Notes: a model not told the origin generated them from the sequence alone. Counted from the first letter of the stretch, positions 1 to 6,518 are shown. The stretch: DNA of 6,518 bases from Cyanothece sp. UBA12306 (GCA_003448685.1 DLXW01000106.1:1-6518); one strand, 5' to 3'. Numbers and translations: made by a program.

Positions 1-172
<172 letters not shown>

Positions 173-323
173 TCAAAGGATTGGTAATTTCACTCATATG
201 TGAAGATCATTAATCAATAAAGTGACTAAAGGCTCATTGAATGCGACAATGCTAAATGGCTGACGGTCAACGATTTGGTAACGTCCCCATTGTACCTCTA
301 TAAACCCATTCTGCCTGTGCTGA

Positions 324-1256
324 ATGCTGCAACTGCCTAAACCAACCCAAACCCCAAAAAATCTCGCCTCCCTTAATGAGGCCTACGAAATTTGTCGCCA
401 AATTACGGCAAAATACTCCAAAACGTTTTATCTAGGAACGTTATTAATGCCCCCCGAAAAGCGTCAAGCTATTTGGGCCATTTACGTTTGGTGTCGCCGT
501 ACCGATGAATTAGTTGATGGACCCCAAGCTCAATTTACGACCCCAGAAACTCTCAAACGTTGGCAAGAAAATCTAGAGACAGTATTTTCGGGTTATCCCC
601 TTGATGATGCTGATGTGGCTTTAGTTGATACTATTCAACGTTTTCCTCTTAAAATTGAGCCTTTTCAGGATATGATTGCCGGACAGCAAATGGATTTATA
701 TCGCAGTCGATATGAAACCTTTGAAGAACTAAAGTTATATTGTTACCGTGTGGCCGGAACAGTGGGTTTAATGTCCAGTGCTGTTTTAGGTATTGATGGG
801 AAGAATTCTCGGGTTCCTTGGCAACAAGATCAAGATGTTTATATTCCAAAGGAAGAAGCAGTTGCTCTGGGTATTGCTAATCAATTAACCAATATTCTCA
901 GAGATGTGGGAGAAGATGCTCAAAGGGGTCGTATTTATTTGCCACTCGAAGATTTGGAAAAATTTGATTACACCCAAGAAGATTTATTTAAGGGGGTTAT
1001 TGATGAACGCTGGCAAGCATTAATGAGCTTCCAAATTCAAAGAGCTCGTTATTATTATAAGGAATCAGAAAAGGGTATTCGTTATCTGTGTCCAGATTCT
1101 CGTTGGCCAGTATGGTCAGCATTAATGCTTTATCAAGGTATTTTGGATGCGATCGAAGCCAATAACTACGATGTGTTTACTAAACGCGCTTTTGTTCCCA
1201 CTTCCAAGAAGATTCTCTATCTTCCAGTAGCTTGGCTAAGGGCTCAAGCTCTTTAA
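324..1256 (+). CDS. crtB: 15-cis-phytoene synthase CrtB
   Basis: Phytoene synthase condenses two geranylgeranyl diphosphates via prephytoene diphosphate to 15-cis-phytoene, the first committed step of carotenoid synthesis; it works at the membrane surface. The 310-residue length is full for the cyanobacterial/plant family. Both Mg-diphosphate-binding Asp-rich motifs are present: DELVD at residues 61-65 and DVGED at 194-198 within NQLTNILRDVGED. The conserved stretches KTFYLGTLLM (33-42), AIWAIYVWCRRTDE (49-62) and YCYRVAGTVGLM (139-150) are intact. The ATG at 324 is the only plausible start: the codon before it is an in-frame TGA (321-323), and the N-terminus MLQLP matches what I recall of cyanobacterial CrtB. 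No Shine-Dalgarno is visible upstream. The gene lies 151 bp after pds on the same strand, so co-transcription is possible but not shown. A six-codon ATG ORF overlaps the end (1257-1277) and is not taken as a gene. Confidence 0.97.
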   Translation: MLQLPKPTQTPKNLASLNEAYEICRQITAKYSKTFYLGTLLMPPEKRQAIWAIYVWCRRTDELVDGPQAQFTTPETLKRWQENLETVFSGYPLDDADVALVDTIQRFPLKIEPFQDMIAGQQMDLYRSRYETFEELKLYCYRVAGTVGLMSSAVLGIDGKNSRVPWQQDQDVYIPKEEAVALGIANQLTNILRDVGEDAQRGRIYLPLEDLEKFDYTQEDLFKGVIDERWQALMSFQIQRARYYYKESEKGIRYLCPDSRWPVWSALMLYQGILDAIEANNYDVFTKRAFVPTSKKILYLPVAWLRAQAL

Positions 1257-1297
1257 ATGACTGCAAAAGTTAAATAAAAATTTAGCTATTTGTCAAG

Positions 1298-3040
1298 ATG
1301 TTATTAAATTTAATTAATTGGCTGTATTTAGCATTTCTCTGTTACACATATGGCCAGGGTTTCCTGGGAATTATTCAGCGATGGTTACCTAACAATGATG
1401 ATAGAAAATTATCGGTTTTTCTGATTATAATTACTGGGTTAGCTGTATTAGGATCAATTACCAATTATCTTTCTATTATTATTCCCATTAGTTGGGGTGC
1501 TAATTTGATAATTTTAGGCGGTGCTATCGGCTTATTTTGGCTAAATTATAGGTTAATTATCGAACAAACTGAATCTTTACGAGAAGGATTGCAAAAGACT
1601 CCTAAATTTTTTTTATTATTAAGTATTATTCTCGGTTTGCTGTTGGTTTTCCAAGCTTCAGTTGGTCCATTCCATTATGATACTGGACTCTATCACTCTC
1701 AGGCTGTTCAATGGATTGAAAAATATAAAGTAGTTCCAGGTTTAGGAAATCTTCACTATAGATTTGCTTACAATTCATTATTATTTCCTTTAGCTTCTTT
1801 AGTTAGTTTTTCTTTTATTTTTCCTCCAGGATTACATTCTATAAACGGGTTTATTTTACTAATTTGTTTGTTATTTTCTTTTTCGAGTATTCGACATTTT
1901 ATTAAAAACCAGTATCAGTTTAGTCATGTCATACAATTTTTGATTGCACTACCATTAATTGAAATGATTTATGATGAAAATTTTAAATCAGTTGATGTCT
2001 CATCTCTCTCTTCAGATTTACCAGTTAGTGCTTTAACTTTAGTGACAACTGTATTAATTACCCAATATATTGAGCATAATCAATCCCAAAAAAATATTAG
2101 CTATCTAGTTTTTATATTACCTTTGATCATAACTTTTATTGTTTGCATAAAAATTAGTGCTTTACCCTTAATTTGCTGGATAGTTTATCTCATTTATCAA
2201 GAATTAAAGCAAAATAGATTAAAGTCAGTTATCATCATCACAGGAATTATCTTATCTCTTATTATACCTCAGTTTATCCGCAATATAATTTTATCAGGAT
2301 ATTTAATCTATCCACTGTCAAATGTTGATTTGTTTAACGTTAATTGGAAAATCCCCCAAGAAATTGCCGATTTAGATCGATCTAATATTAAAAAATGGGC
2401 TATTATGCTGGCTACTAAAGGGGAAAAACCATTAGATCAGGATTTAAGCACCTGGATTCCCCTTTGGCTACAATCAAATTTATCGAGTAACATAGCTCTA
2501 AAATTTTTAATAAGTTCAATCATTATTTTTGTCTTGAGTTTACTAATTTGGTTGCGAGATATTTTGCTATATTTAAAGCGATTTTTCCCCGTTTATCTTA
2601 CTTTGATTATTGCTACAACTTTTTGGTTTATGACAGCACCTTTGGTAAGATATGGTTATGGATTTGTTACAGCCTTATCAGTAATATTTGTTGCCCCTTG
2701 TTTTAGTTTATTATCCAGCCAAATTACTAAATCAGTTAAATTGACTAAAATTATTGTATTTGCTTACGGTTGTCTAATTTTAGTAGTTTCTTTAAACAAT
2801 GTTAGTTTTTATTCGAGTGATATTGCTTATTTGATTAGGCCCATGGACTATCCCAAAGTTAAAGTTGAAGATGTAGCCGTTAGTGAAACTATCATCTATC
2901 GACCTATCGAAGGAATCCAAGGTAACGATCAATGTTGGAATTCTGCTTTTCCCTGTAGCCCTTATATTGTACCCCAGTTACAAATGCGAGGAAAGTCTCT
3001 CAGCCAAGGATTTATGGTAAAATCTCAGAGATTTGAATAG
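1298..3040 (+). CDS. Multi-pass membrane protein, LIC_10190-like (possible GT-C type glycosyltransferase)
   Basis: The 580-residue integral membrane protein has about 12-14 hydrophobic segments. The clearest are near residues 39-63, 67-83, 103-120, 160-196, 243-258, 267-299, 308-326, 402-418, 430-445 and 482-500. Between segments lies a polar signature: YDTGLYH (127-133), then WIEKYKVVPGLGNLHYR (139-155). Later come SGYLIYPLS (333-341), PLVRYGYGF (448-456) and a soluble C-terminus with C546, C553, PCSPY (552-556) and LQMRGKSLSQGF (561-572). From memory, this combination and length match the uncharacterised LIC_10190 family of bacterial membrane proteins. The architecture resembles GT-C lipid-linked-sugar transferases, with D128 as a candidate acidic catalytic residue, but that function is inference. 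The ATG at 1298 follows crtB by 41 bp with no strong Shine-Dalgarno. The coding sequence is visibly more AT-rich than crtB or prmC, partly because of its Ile/Leu/Phe-rich content. It could instead be a polysaccharide polymerase or flippase-like protein. Confidence 0.75.
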   Translation: MLLNLINWLYLAFLCYTYGQGFLGIIQRWLPNNDDRKLSVFLIIITGLAVLGSITNYLSIIIPISWGANLIILGGAIGLFWLNYRLIIEQTESLREGLQKTPKFFLLLSIILGLLLVFQASVGPFHYDTGLYHSQAVQWIEKYKVVPGLGNLHYRFAYNSLLFPLASLVSFSFIFPPGLHSINGFILLICLLFSFSSIRHFIKNQYQFSHVIQFLIALPLIEMIYDENFKSVDVSSLSSDLPVSALTLVTTVLITQYIEHNQSQKNISYLVFILPLIITFIVCIKISALPLICWIVYLIYQELKQNRLKSVIIITGIILSLIIPQFIRNIILSGYLIYPLSNVDLFNVNWKIPQEIADLDRSNIKKWAIMLATKGEKPLDQDLSTWIPLWLQSNLSSNIALKFLISSIIIFVLSLLIWLRDILLYLKRFFPVYLTLIIATTFWFMTAPLVRYGYGFVTALSVIFVAPCFSLLSSQITKSVKLTKIIVFAYGCLILVVSLNNVSFYSSDIAYLIRPMDYPKVKVEDVAVSETIIYRPIEGIQGNDQCWNSAFPCSPYIVPQLQMRGKSLSQGFMVKSQRFE

Positions 3041-3400
3041 AATTGATCGAAGAAGATCACACTTATTGAATTTTACAAAAAGTTAAGTAACTCTTACAAT
3101 TTGCCGGAGATTCTTCCTATTCTATATTAGAGTTTGTTATGATCTGATCAAACTGCATTGGAACATAGTTGGCCATAAAATCGTCTTCGGTAAACAGATG
3201 ACAGAAGCTAAAGGTTAAAAATTATTCTACGTTTGACGCAAATTAAAACACTTTTAAGTTAATATTTCTATGTTTTTTGACTTTAAACTCACAACCAACT
3301 ATTAATCCTTAAATCTATTTTTGATGATCAGTTATTATAAAAGATGAGATCTAGCAAAAATTAGGTTAGATGAATTGAACAATCTTCGAAAGAAGAGATT

Positions 3401-3409
3401 TGTTAAAAT
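3401..3409 (+). promoter_or_regulatory. Candidate extended -10 element for the first Tic22 gene
   Basis: TGTTAAAAT fits the TGnTAnnnT pattern of an extended -10 box, about 50 bases before the ATG at 3461. No matching -35 is seen at 16-18 bp spacing. The region is so AT-rich that chance matches are expected. Confidence 0.25.
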
Positions 3410-3447
3410 CATAGAAGATTAATCATAAATGTAAGTAATAAAATTTT

Positions 3448-3451
3448 GAGG
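3448..3451 (+). promoter_or_regulatory. Ribosome binding site (GAGG) choosing the ATG at 3461
   Basis: GAGG lies 9 bases before the ATG at 3461. It overlaps the alternative TTG at 3446, which adds only MRLYL in front of a normal signal peptide. The site therefore favours the shorter start. Confidence 0.6.
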
Positions 3452-3460
3452 CTATACCTT

Positions 3461-4246
3461 ATGAAATCATTAATCCGTTCGGCGACAACTTTTGGATTGG
3501 TTGGTAGTACTCTATTAGCTTCTTGGCTAGGATCTACCTTAAATGTTCTAGCATTAACCCAAGAACAGATTATCAATAAATTAAATGGAGTACCCGTATA
3601 TACTATTGGTAACAACAAAGAAATATTATTACAAGCTGGTCAAAATAATCAAACAATCTTTGTTACCTACATGAGTCATCAACAAGCTCAACAAGTAGTT
3701 GAAGGTATTAAAGAAGCAGATCCTAGTAAAGATGTTGAAGTGATAACCTTACCCCTAGGAAAAGTTTATGAGTTAGTAAAAGAAAAAGAAAAAAATCAAT
3801 CTCAGAAACCACCAGATGCGTTTACTTTTGTGCCTTTAGAGAAAGAAATTCCCTCGGCTCTTTCACTTCTCAAAGAAGATAATCCAAAAGCTGAAGTATT
3901 TCCAGGCATTCCATTATTTTATGCCATGGTAACAATTGATAATAAACAAAGTTTTCTATCAATAAAAGATGGAGAAAAGAGCTTAACTCCTTTTTACTTT
4001 GAAAAACAATCTTTACAAAATTTGGTTGAAAATCTCAAAAAACAACAGCCCGAACTTGCTTCATCAGTAGAGATTAAAGTAACTCCTCTAGGAGGAATTG
4101 TTGAGACATTTGAAAATAGTCAAAACAAGAAAGAGCAAGAAGAATTTGCTGAAAGTGTAGTATTAATTCCTTCTGAGGAGTCAGCAGCGATTCTCAGAAC
4201 ACTTCTACAACAAAAAAATCAAGGGCAAGGAACACAATCTCAATAG
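3461..4246 (+). CDS. Tic22-family protein, diverged upstream paralog
   Basis: The 261-residue exported protein belongs to the Tic22 family. In cyanobacteria these proteins sit in the periplasm or thylakoid lumen and have been linked to outer-membrane biogenesis with Omp85; chloroplast Tic22 acts in protein import. A signal peptide is clear: MKSLIRS, a hydrophobic core to about residue 23, and VLA before a likely cleavage after A31. The mature part opens with LTQEQIINKL and VPVYTI, the usual Tic22 beginning, and has two similar halves of beta/alpha character. Family-like segments are VTYMSHQQAQ (68-77), GIPLFYAM (149-156), PFYFEKQSLQ (177-186), NLKKQQPELA (191-200) and VLIPSEES (234-241). Compared with the copy downstream it lacks the ARGG element after GIPLF and has extra Lys/Glu-rich linkers at about 105-118 and 219-230. 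I therefore read it as the more diverged duplicate. The ATG at 3461 is preferred over a TTG at 3446. Its exact partner and function are unknown. Confidence 0.85.
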   Translation: MKSLIRSATTFGLVGSTLLASWLGSTLNVLALTQEQIINKLNGVPVYTIGNNKEILLQAGQNNQTIFVTYMSHQQAQQVVEGIKEADPSKDVEVITLPLGKVYELVKEKEKNQSQKPPDAFTFVPLEKEIPSALSLLKEDNPKAEVFPGIPLFYAMVTIDNKQSFLSIKDGEKSLTPFYFEKQSLQNLVENLKKQQPELASSVEIKVTPLGGIVETFENSQNKKEQEEFAESVVLIPSEESAAILRTLLQQKNQGQGTQSQ

Positions 4247-4462
4247 ATAAATGATATAACAAATTTATTGAATACAAATATTTGTATTCAAATATTCAAG
4301 CCTTAATGTTGAGAGATCTAGAAATGATTCAGTTAAGCTAAGAAATTTAACGCTTAATTAAAGCTATGTCTAGATTTCTTTTAATAATAATAAAAATAGC
4401 TTAACGCATTTAGAGTTTAGGTAAATACAGTTACTATTGCGATGAGGTAGAAAAAAACAATT
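4247..4462. other. Spacer between the two Tic22 genes, rich in inverted repeats
   Basis: These 216 AT-rich bases carry no gene. They hold the 24-bp palindrome at 4268-4291 and a long-range inverted repeat: GTTAAGCTA (4332-4340) pairs exactly with TAGCTTAAC (4397-4405). Nested inside, AGAAAT (4341-4346) pairs with ATTTCT (4374-4379). A weak sigma70-like pair, TTTAGA (4409-4414) and TACTAT (4432-4437) with 17 bp spacing, would start transcription very close to the second gene. GAGGT at 4444-4448 is a possible ribosome site, but 14 bases from the ATG is a long spacing. Confidence 0.5.
4268..4291. repeat. Perfect 24-bp palindrome after the first Tic22 gene
   Basis: The half-site TTGAATACAAAT is followed directly by its exact reverse complement ATTTGTATTCAA with no spacer. 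It begins 22 bases after the stop codon at 4244-4246. In RNA it could form an AU-rich hairpin of about 10 bp. No T-tract follows, so it is not a standard intrinsic terminator. It may serve as mRNA 3'-end protection, a weak terminator or a protein-binding site. Confidence 0.85.
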
Positions 4463-5218
4463 ATGAAAAATCTAATTAGTTGGGGTGCAACTCTGGGTTT
4501 AATTGCTAGTACCATTTTCTTTAATGGAGTTAGTTTAATGCGTCCAGCCTTTGCCTTACCCCAAGAAGATGTTGTAAAATTGTTGGCTAGTATTCCTACA
4601 TTTATCCTAGTTGATGAAAAAAACTTTCCCCTCGGCGGCAAACTAGATGAAAAAACTGTTTTCACAAATGTTTTCATGAGTAGACAAAGTGCTGAGAAAA
4701 TTTTGGCAAATTTAAAGAAAGAACAGCCTGATGTTGCTGGCAAATATAAAATACAACTAATATCTTTGGGGGCTATTTATGAAATAGCACAAAAAAATAC
4801 TAATTCATCTCAGCGTTTCGCGCTGCAATATATTCCTAATCAACAAGAAGTAGAAGCAGCTAAACCTATTTTAAGTGCTAATGGCGATCAATATGAGGGA
4901 GGAGTTCCTCTCTATATTGCTAGAGGCGGCCCCGAACAAGCTTACTTAACAATACAAAGAAATGGAGAAACAATTTCTCCTGTGTTTTTTGAAAAAAAGA
5001 CGATCCAATCAATGCTTGATGAATTCAAAAAACAACAGCCAGATCTAGCTCCAACTATTAAAATAGAAGTGGTTATGCTGAATAATTTAATTGCTACCTT
5101 AGAGCAGAATGACGATGATTTTATGAAAAGTATTCGTCTATGGCCATCAGAGGAGATGTTCCAAATTATTCGCTCAAGCCAACAAAATCAAGGAAATCCC
5201 CAAAGTGCACCTCAATAA
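4463..5218 (+). CDS. Tic22-family protein, canonical downstream paralog
   Basis: The 251-residue exported Tic22-like protein is the better match to the family of the two copies. The signal peptide runs MKNLISW, then a hydrophobic core, then AFA, with a likely cleavage after A31, the same position as in the upstream copy. The mature protein begins LPQEDVVKLL and IPTFILVD. It continues with VFMSRQSAEKILANLKKEQP (70-89), LISLGAIYEI (99-108), YEGGVPLYIARGG (144-156), YLTIQRNG (161-168), SPVFFEKKTIQ (172-182), EFKKQQPDLAP (187-197) and LWPSEE (226-231). The GVPL..ARGG and FFEK elements are what I recognise as the Tic22 hallmark. The tail is Gln/Asn-rich, as in the upstream copy. The two genes share a 16-nt exact stretch (4035-4050 and 5025-5040), which fits an old tandem duplication. 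The stop codon overlaps the ribosome site of prmC, so the two are probably on one transcript. The role in envelope biogenesis is inferred from the family only. Confidence 0.9.
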   Translation: MKNLISWGATLGLIASTIFFNGVSLMRPAFALPQEDVVKLLASIPTFILVDEKNFPLGGKLDEKTVFTNVFMSRQSAEKILANLKKEQPDVAGKYKIQLISLGAIYEIAQKNTNSSQRFALQYIPNQQEVEAAKPILSANGDQYEGGVPLYIARGGPEQAYLTIQRNGETISPVFFEKKTIQSMLDEFKKQQPDLAPTIKIEVVMLNNLIATLEQNDDDFMKSIRLWPSEEMFQIIRSSQQNQGNPQSAPQ

Positions 5219-5221
5219 GGT
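5217..5221 (+). promoter_or_regulatory. Ribosome binding site of prmC overlapping the Tic22 stop codon
   Basis: AAGGT begins inside the TAA stop (5216-5218) of the upstream gene and lies 5 bases before the ATG at 5227. It identifies that ATG as the start and suggests translational coupling. Confidence 0.6.
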
Positions 5222-5226
5222 TAGAT

Positions 5227-6141
5227 ATGGTAGAAAAAAGCGAATCTTCTACTATATCAGGTCAGGCAATAGCTAATTGGCGCAATTGGGCTAAACAACA
5301 AGCAATAGCCTACAAAATTCCTGCCCATGAAGTAGACTGGTTACTGCAAGAAGTGGCACAATTAGATGCACTTGCTTTACGTCTAGAATCATTTAAAGAG
5401 CGATCGCAGATTAGCGTTAAATTGCCATTATCTGAGTTAACTCAATTGTGGGAAACTCGGGTTAAAGAGAGGGTTCCTGTTCAATATCTGGTGGGAATCA
5501 CTCCTTGGCGGAATTTTTCACTAAAAGTTTCCTCCTCAGTTTTAATACCCCGTCCTGAAACCGAGTTAATGATCGATTTAGCAGTTAAAGCAGTGGGAGA
5601 AAGTCTGGTAACTGACTTAGAATTAGGAAATTGGGTCGATTTAGGGACAGGTAGCGGTGCGATCGCTCTTGGACTTGCTCAAGTATTTCCGCAAGCTAAA
5701 ATTCATGCCGTAGATAATAGTTATTCTGCTTTAAAAATTGCCCAAGAAAATGCTATCGATTTGGGCTTTTCTGGTAGAATTAATTTCTATCAAGGCTCAT
5801 GGTGGAATCCTCTTGAAAATTTACAGGGGAAAGTTAGCGGTTTATTATCTAATCCTCCCTATATTCCCACAAAAATGTTGTCTCAACTAGCACCAGAAGT
5901 GAGAGAAAATGAGCCTTATTTAGCCTTAGACGGCGGTAAAGATGGTTTAGATGCCATTCGCCATTTAATCAATACTGCCCCTGATTATCTCCATTCTGGT
6001 GGCATTTTCTTGATTGAAATGATGGCGGGACAAGGGGAGACTGTATCTCAATTGCTTCATGATTTTTCTGCTTATCAACAGATAAAAATATTGACTGATT
6101 TAGCAGGAAAAGAACGCTTTGCTTTAGCCTATCTTAGGTGA
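5227..6141 (+). CDS. prmC: Peptide chain release factor N5-glutamine methyltransferase PrmC (HemK)
   Basis: PrmC transfers a methyl group from S-adenosylmethionine to the glutamine of the GGQ motif of release factors RF1 and RF2 in the cytoplasm, which makes termination efficient. The 304 residues form a helical N-terminal release-factor-binding domain (about 10-90) and a Rossmann methyltransferase domain. Visible motifs are PVQYLVG (84-90), IPRPETE (107-113), the SAM motif I DLGTGSGAIALG (138-149), the acidic residue after strand 2 in AVDNS (D163) and the catalytic NPPY (209-212) in LLSNPPYIP. These are followed by EVRENEPYLALDGGKDGL (224-241), EMMAGQGE (264-271) and DLAGKERF (291-298). The frame is open back to 5140, inside the Tic22 gene, but that part has no PrmC-like sequence, and the ribosome site fixes the ATG at 5227. 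The gene is 8 bp from the upstream Tic22 gene and is probably co-expressed with it. All key residues are intact. Confidence 0.96.
   Translation: MVEKSESSTISGQAIANWRNWAKQQAIAYKIPAHEVDWLLQEVAQLDALALRLESFKERSQISVKLPLSELTQLWETRVKERVPVQYLVGITPWRNFSLKVSSSVLIPRPETELMIDLAVKAVGESLVTDLELGNWVDLGTGSGAIALGLAQVFPQAKIHAVDNSYSALKIAQENAIDLGFSGRINFYQGSWWNPLENLQGKVSGLLSNPPYIPTKMLSQLAPEVRENEPYLALDGGKDGLDAIRHLINTAPDYLHSGGIFLIEMMAGQGETVSQLLHDFSAYQQIKILTDLAGKERFALAYLR
5400..5407. repeat. HIP1 octamer GCGATCGC
   Basis: Exact copy within the N-terminal part of prmC; a cyanobacterial genome signature. Confidence 0.85.
5659..5666. repeat. HIP1 octamer GCGATCGC
   Basis: Exact copy within the codons for the SAM-binding motif of prmC (the GAIAL part of motif I), so here the repeat also encodes conserved residues. 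Confidence 0.85.
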
Positions 6142-6142
6142 A

Positions 6143-6518
6143 TTATAGTCTATTTAATTGATTTTTGCGGTTAGATTTACGGAGTTTATACCAACGATTA
6201 ATGAAGCGAAAACTAATCATGTAAGCCAAGAAAGATAAAACCAAACCGACAATGAAACAACCTAAAAATAGGGTCATAATAAACTCAAGTCCTGACTCCA
6301 TTAAGGCTGACCAAGATTGCCAATTTTCCTGTAAACTTTCTTCAGAAACTATCTCTGTAGATCTTAATAATAGTTGTCCTATTTTATAATTAAAAACGAA
6401 AATAGGAACATAGGTAAAGGGATTGCTGATCCAAGTTCCGGCTGCGGCTGCTAATTTATTGCCTCGCCAAAAAACCGCTAATAAAACTCCGATAATGGTT
6501 TGTAAACCAAACAAAGGA
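6143..6518 (-). CDS. DUF2062 domain membrane protein (5' end beyond window)
   Basis: The gene is read on the minus strand and enters from the right edge; its stop is the TAA at 6145-6143. The visible 124 or so residues start ...LFGLQTIIGVLLAVFWRGNK, continue AAAAGTWISNPFTYVPIF and NYKIGQLLL, and end with a hydrophobic segment (LEFIMTLFLGCFIVGLVLSF and on) and a basic tail. FGLQT, then GTWISNP.T..P, then the YKIGQ stretch is the pattern of the DUF2062 family of small bacterial membrane proteins of unknown function. A TTG at 6514-6512 could initiate, but the upstream codon (CCT, Pro) extends the family-like PLFGLQT, so the true start, probably several tens of residues earlier, lies outside. It converges on prmC with a single base between the two stops and no visible terminator. 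Annotation beyond the domain name is not possible. Confidence 0.85.
   Translation of the reverse strand, partial: PLFGLQTIIGVLLAVFWRGNKLAAAAGTWISNPFTYVPIFVFNYKIGQLLLRSTEIVSEESLQENWQSWSALMESGLEFIMTLFLGCFIVGLVLSFLAYMISFRFINRWYKLRKSNRKNQLNRL

Larger units (their letters stand above)
3041..3460. other. AT-rich intergenic region upstream of the first Tic22 gene
   Basis: No convincing gene lies in these 420 bases. A stretch around 3085-3213 is open in one plus-strand frame but has no ATG and no recognisable protein. A small hairpin (TGATC at 3044-3048, GATCA at 3055-3059) follows the previous stop codon and lacks a T-tract, so it is at best a weak terminator. A second hairpin is TCTTC (3383-3387) with a GAAA loop and GAAGA (3392-3396), just before a possible -10 element. 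The spacer size and the break in coding suggest that the Tic22 gene has its own promoter here. Confidence 0.55.

Noticed and set aside
189..204. TTCAC-N6-GTGAA inverted repeat before crtB as a possible regulator site
   Set aside because: The half-sites are in the opposite order to a CRP-type TGTGA-N6-TCACA site and are only 5 bp long; no independent support.
256..303. Small ORF MADGQRFGNVPIVPL in the pds-crtB spacer
   Set aside because: Only 15 codons, no ribosome site and no recognisable family; expected by chance in a 151-base spacer.
1257..1277. Six-codon ORF directly after the crtB stop (MTAKVK)
   Set aside because: Far too short and with no supporting signal.
3020..3034. Short inverted repeat AAATCTC-A-GAGATTT at the end of the membrane-protein gene
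   Set aside because: It lies within coding sequence, has a one-base loop and no T-tract; likely coincidental.
3085..3213. Open plus-strand frame of about 43 codons in the large spacer
   Set aside because: No ATG or ribosome site, and the translated residues match no family I recognise; it could be a decayed fragment but nothing shows that.
3446..3460. TTG start giving a five-residue N-terminal extension of the first Tic22 protein
   Set aside because: The GAGG site overlaps this codon region and is correctly spaced for the ATG at 3461, which gives a normal signal peptide.
5140..5226. Extended N-terminus of prmC starting inside the Tic22 gene
   Set aside because: The 29 extra residues do not resemble PrmC and the good ribosome site lies downstream of this start, before the ATG at 5227.

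Overview
This window comes from a cyanobacterium and reads as ordinary chromosome. The evidence is carotenoid genes in the cyanobacterial order (phytoene desaturase then phytoene synthase), two Tic22-family proteins, a PrmC with cyanobacterial-style motifs, and three exact copies of the HIP1 octamer GCGATCGC (98-105, 5400-5407, 5659-5666). By eye the DNA is AT-rich, most strongly in the 1298-3040 gene and the spacers around the Tic22 genes. That would suit a low-GC unicellular lineage, but I cannot name the genus.

Layout: (1) 1-172 holds the last codons of phytoene desaturase, with an inverted copy of 18 bases at the extreme left edge that looks like a contig-end fold-back. (2) 324-1256 is a complete phytoene synthase (crtB). 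The two enzymes act at consecutive steps: CrtB makes phytoene and the desaturase starts its conversion towards lycopene. (3) 1298-3040 is a large multi-pass membrane protein resembling the LIC_10190 / GT-C-like family, in the same direction 41 bp after crtB. (4) 3041-3460 is a 420-bp AT-rich spacer. (5) 3461-4246 and 4463-5218 are two diverged Tic22-like exported proteins in tandem, separated by a 216-bp spacer with a perfect 24-bp palindrome and a larger inverted repeat. (6) 5227-6141 is prmC (release-factor glutamine methyltransferase), 8 bp after the second Tic22 gene and probably translationally coupled to it. (7) 6143-6518, on the minus strand, is the 3' part of a DUF2062 membrane protein that runs off the right edge and converges on prmC with one base between the two stop codons.

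Apart from the pds-crtB pair and the Tic22 tandem, the neighbours do not form an evident pathway. I see no mobile element, CRISPR array, tRNA or rRNA, and no convincing new defence or biosynthetic system. The observations most worth following are the Tic22 duplication, in which the upstream copy has lost motifs the downstream copy keeps, the palindrome between the two genes, and the uncharacterised membrane protein next to the carotenoid genes.
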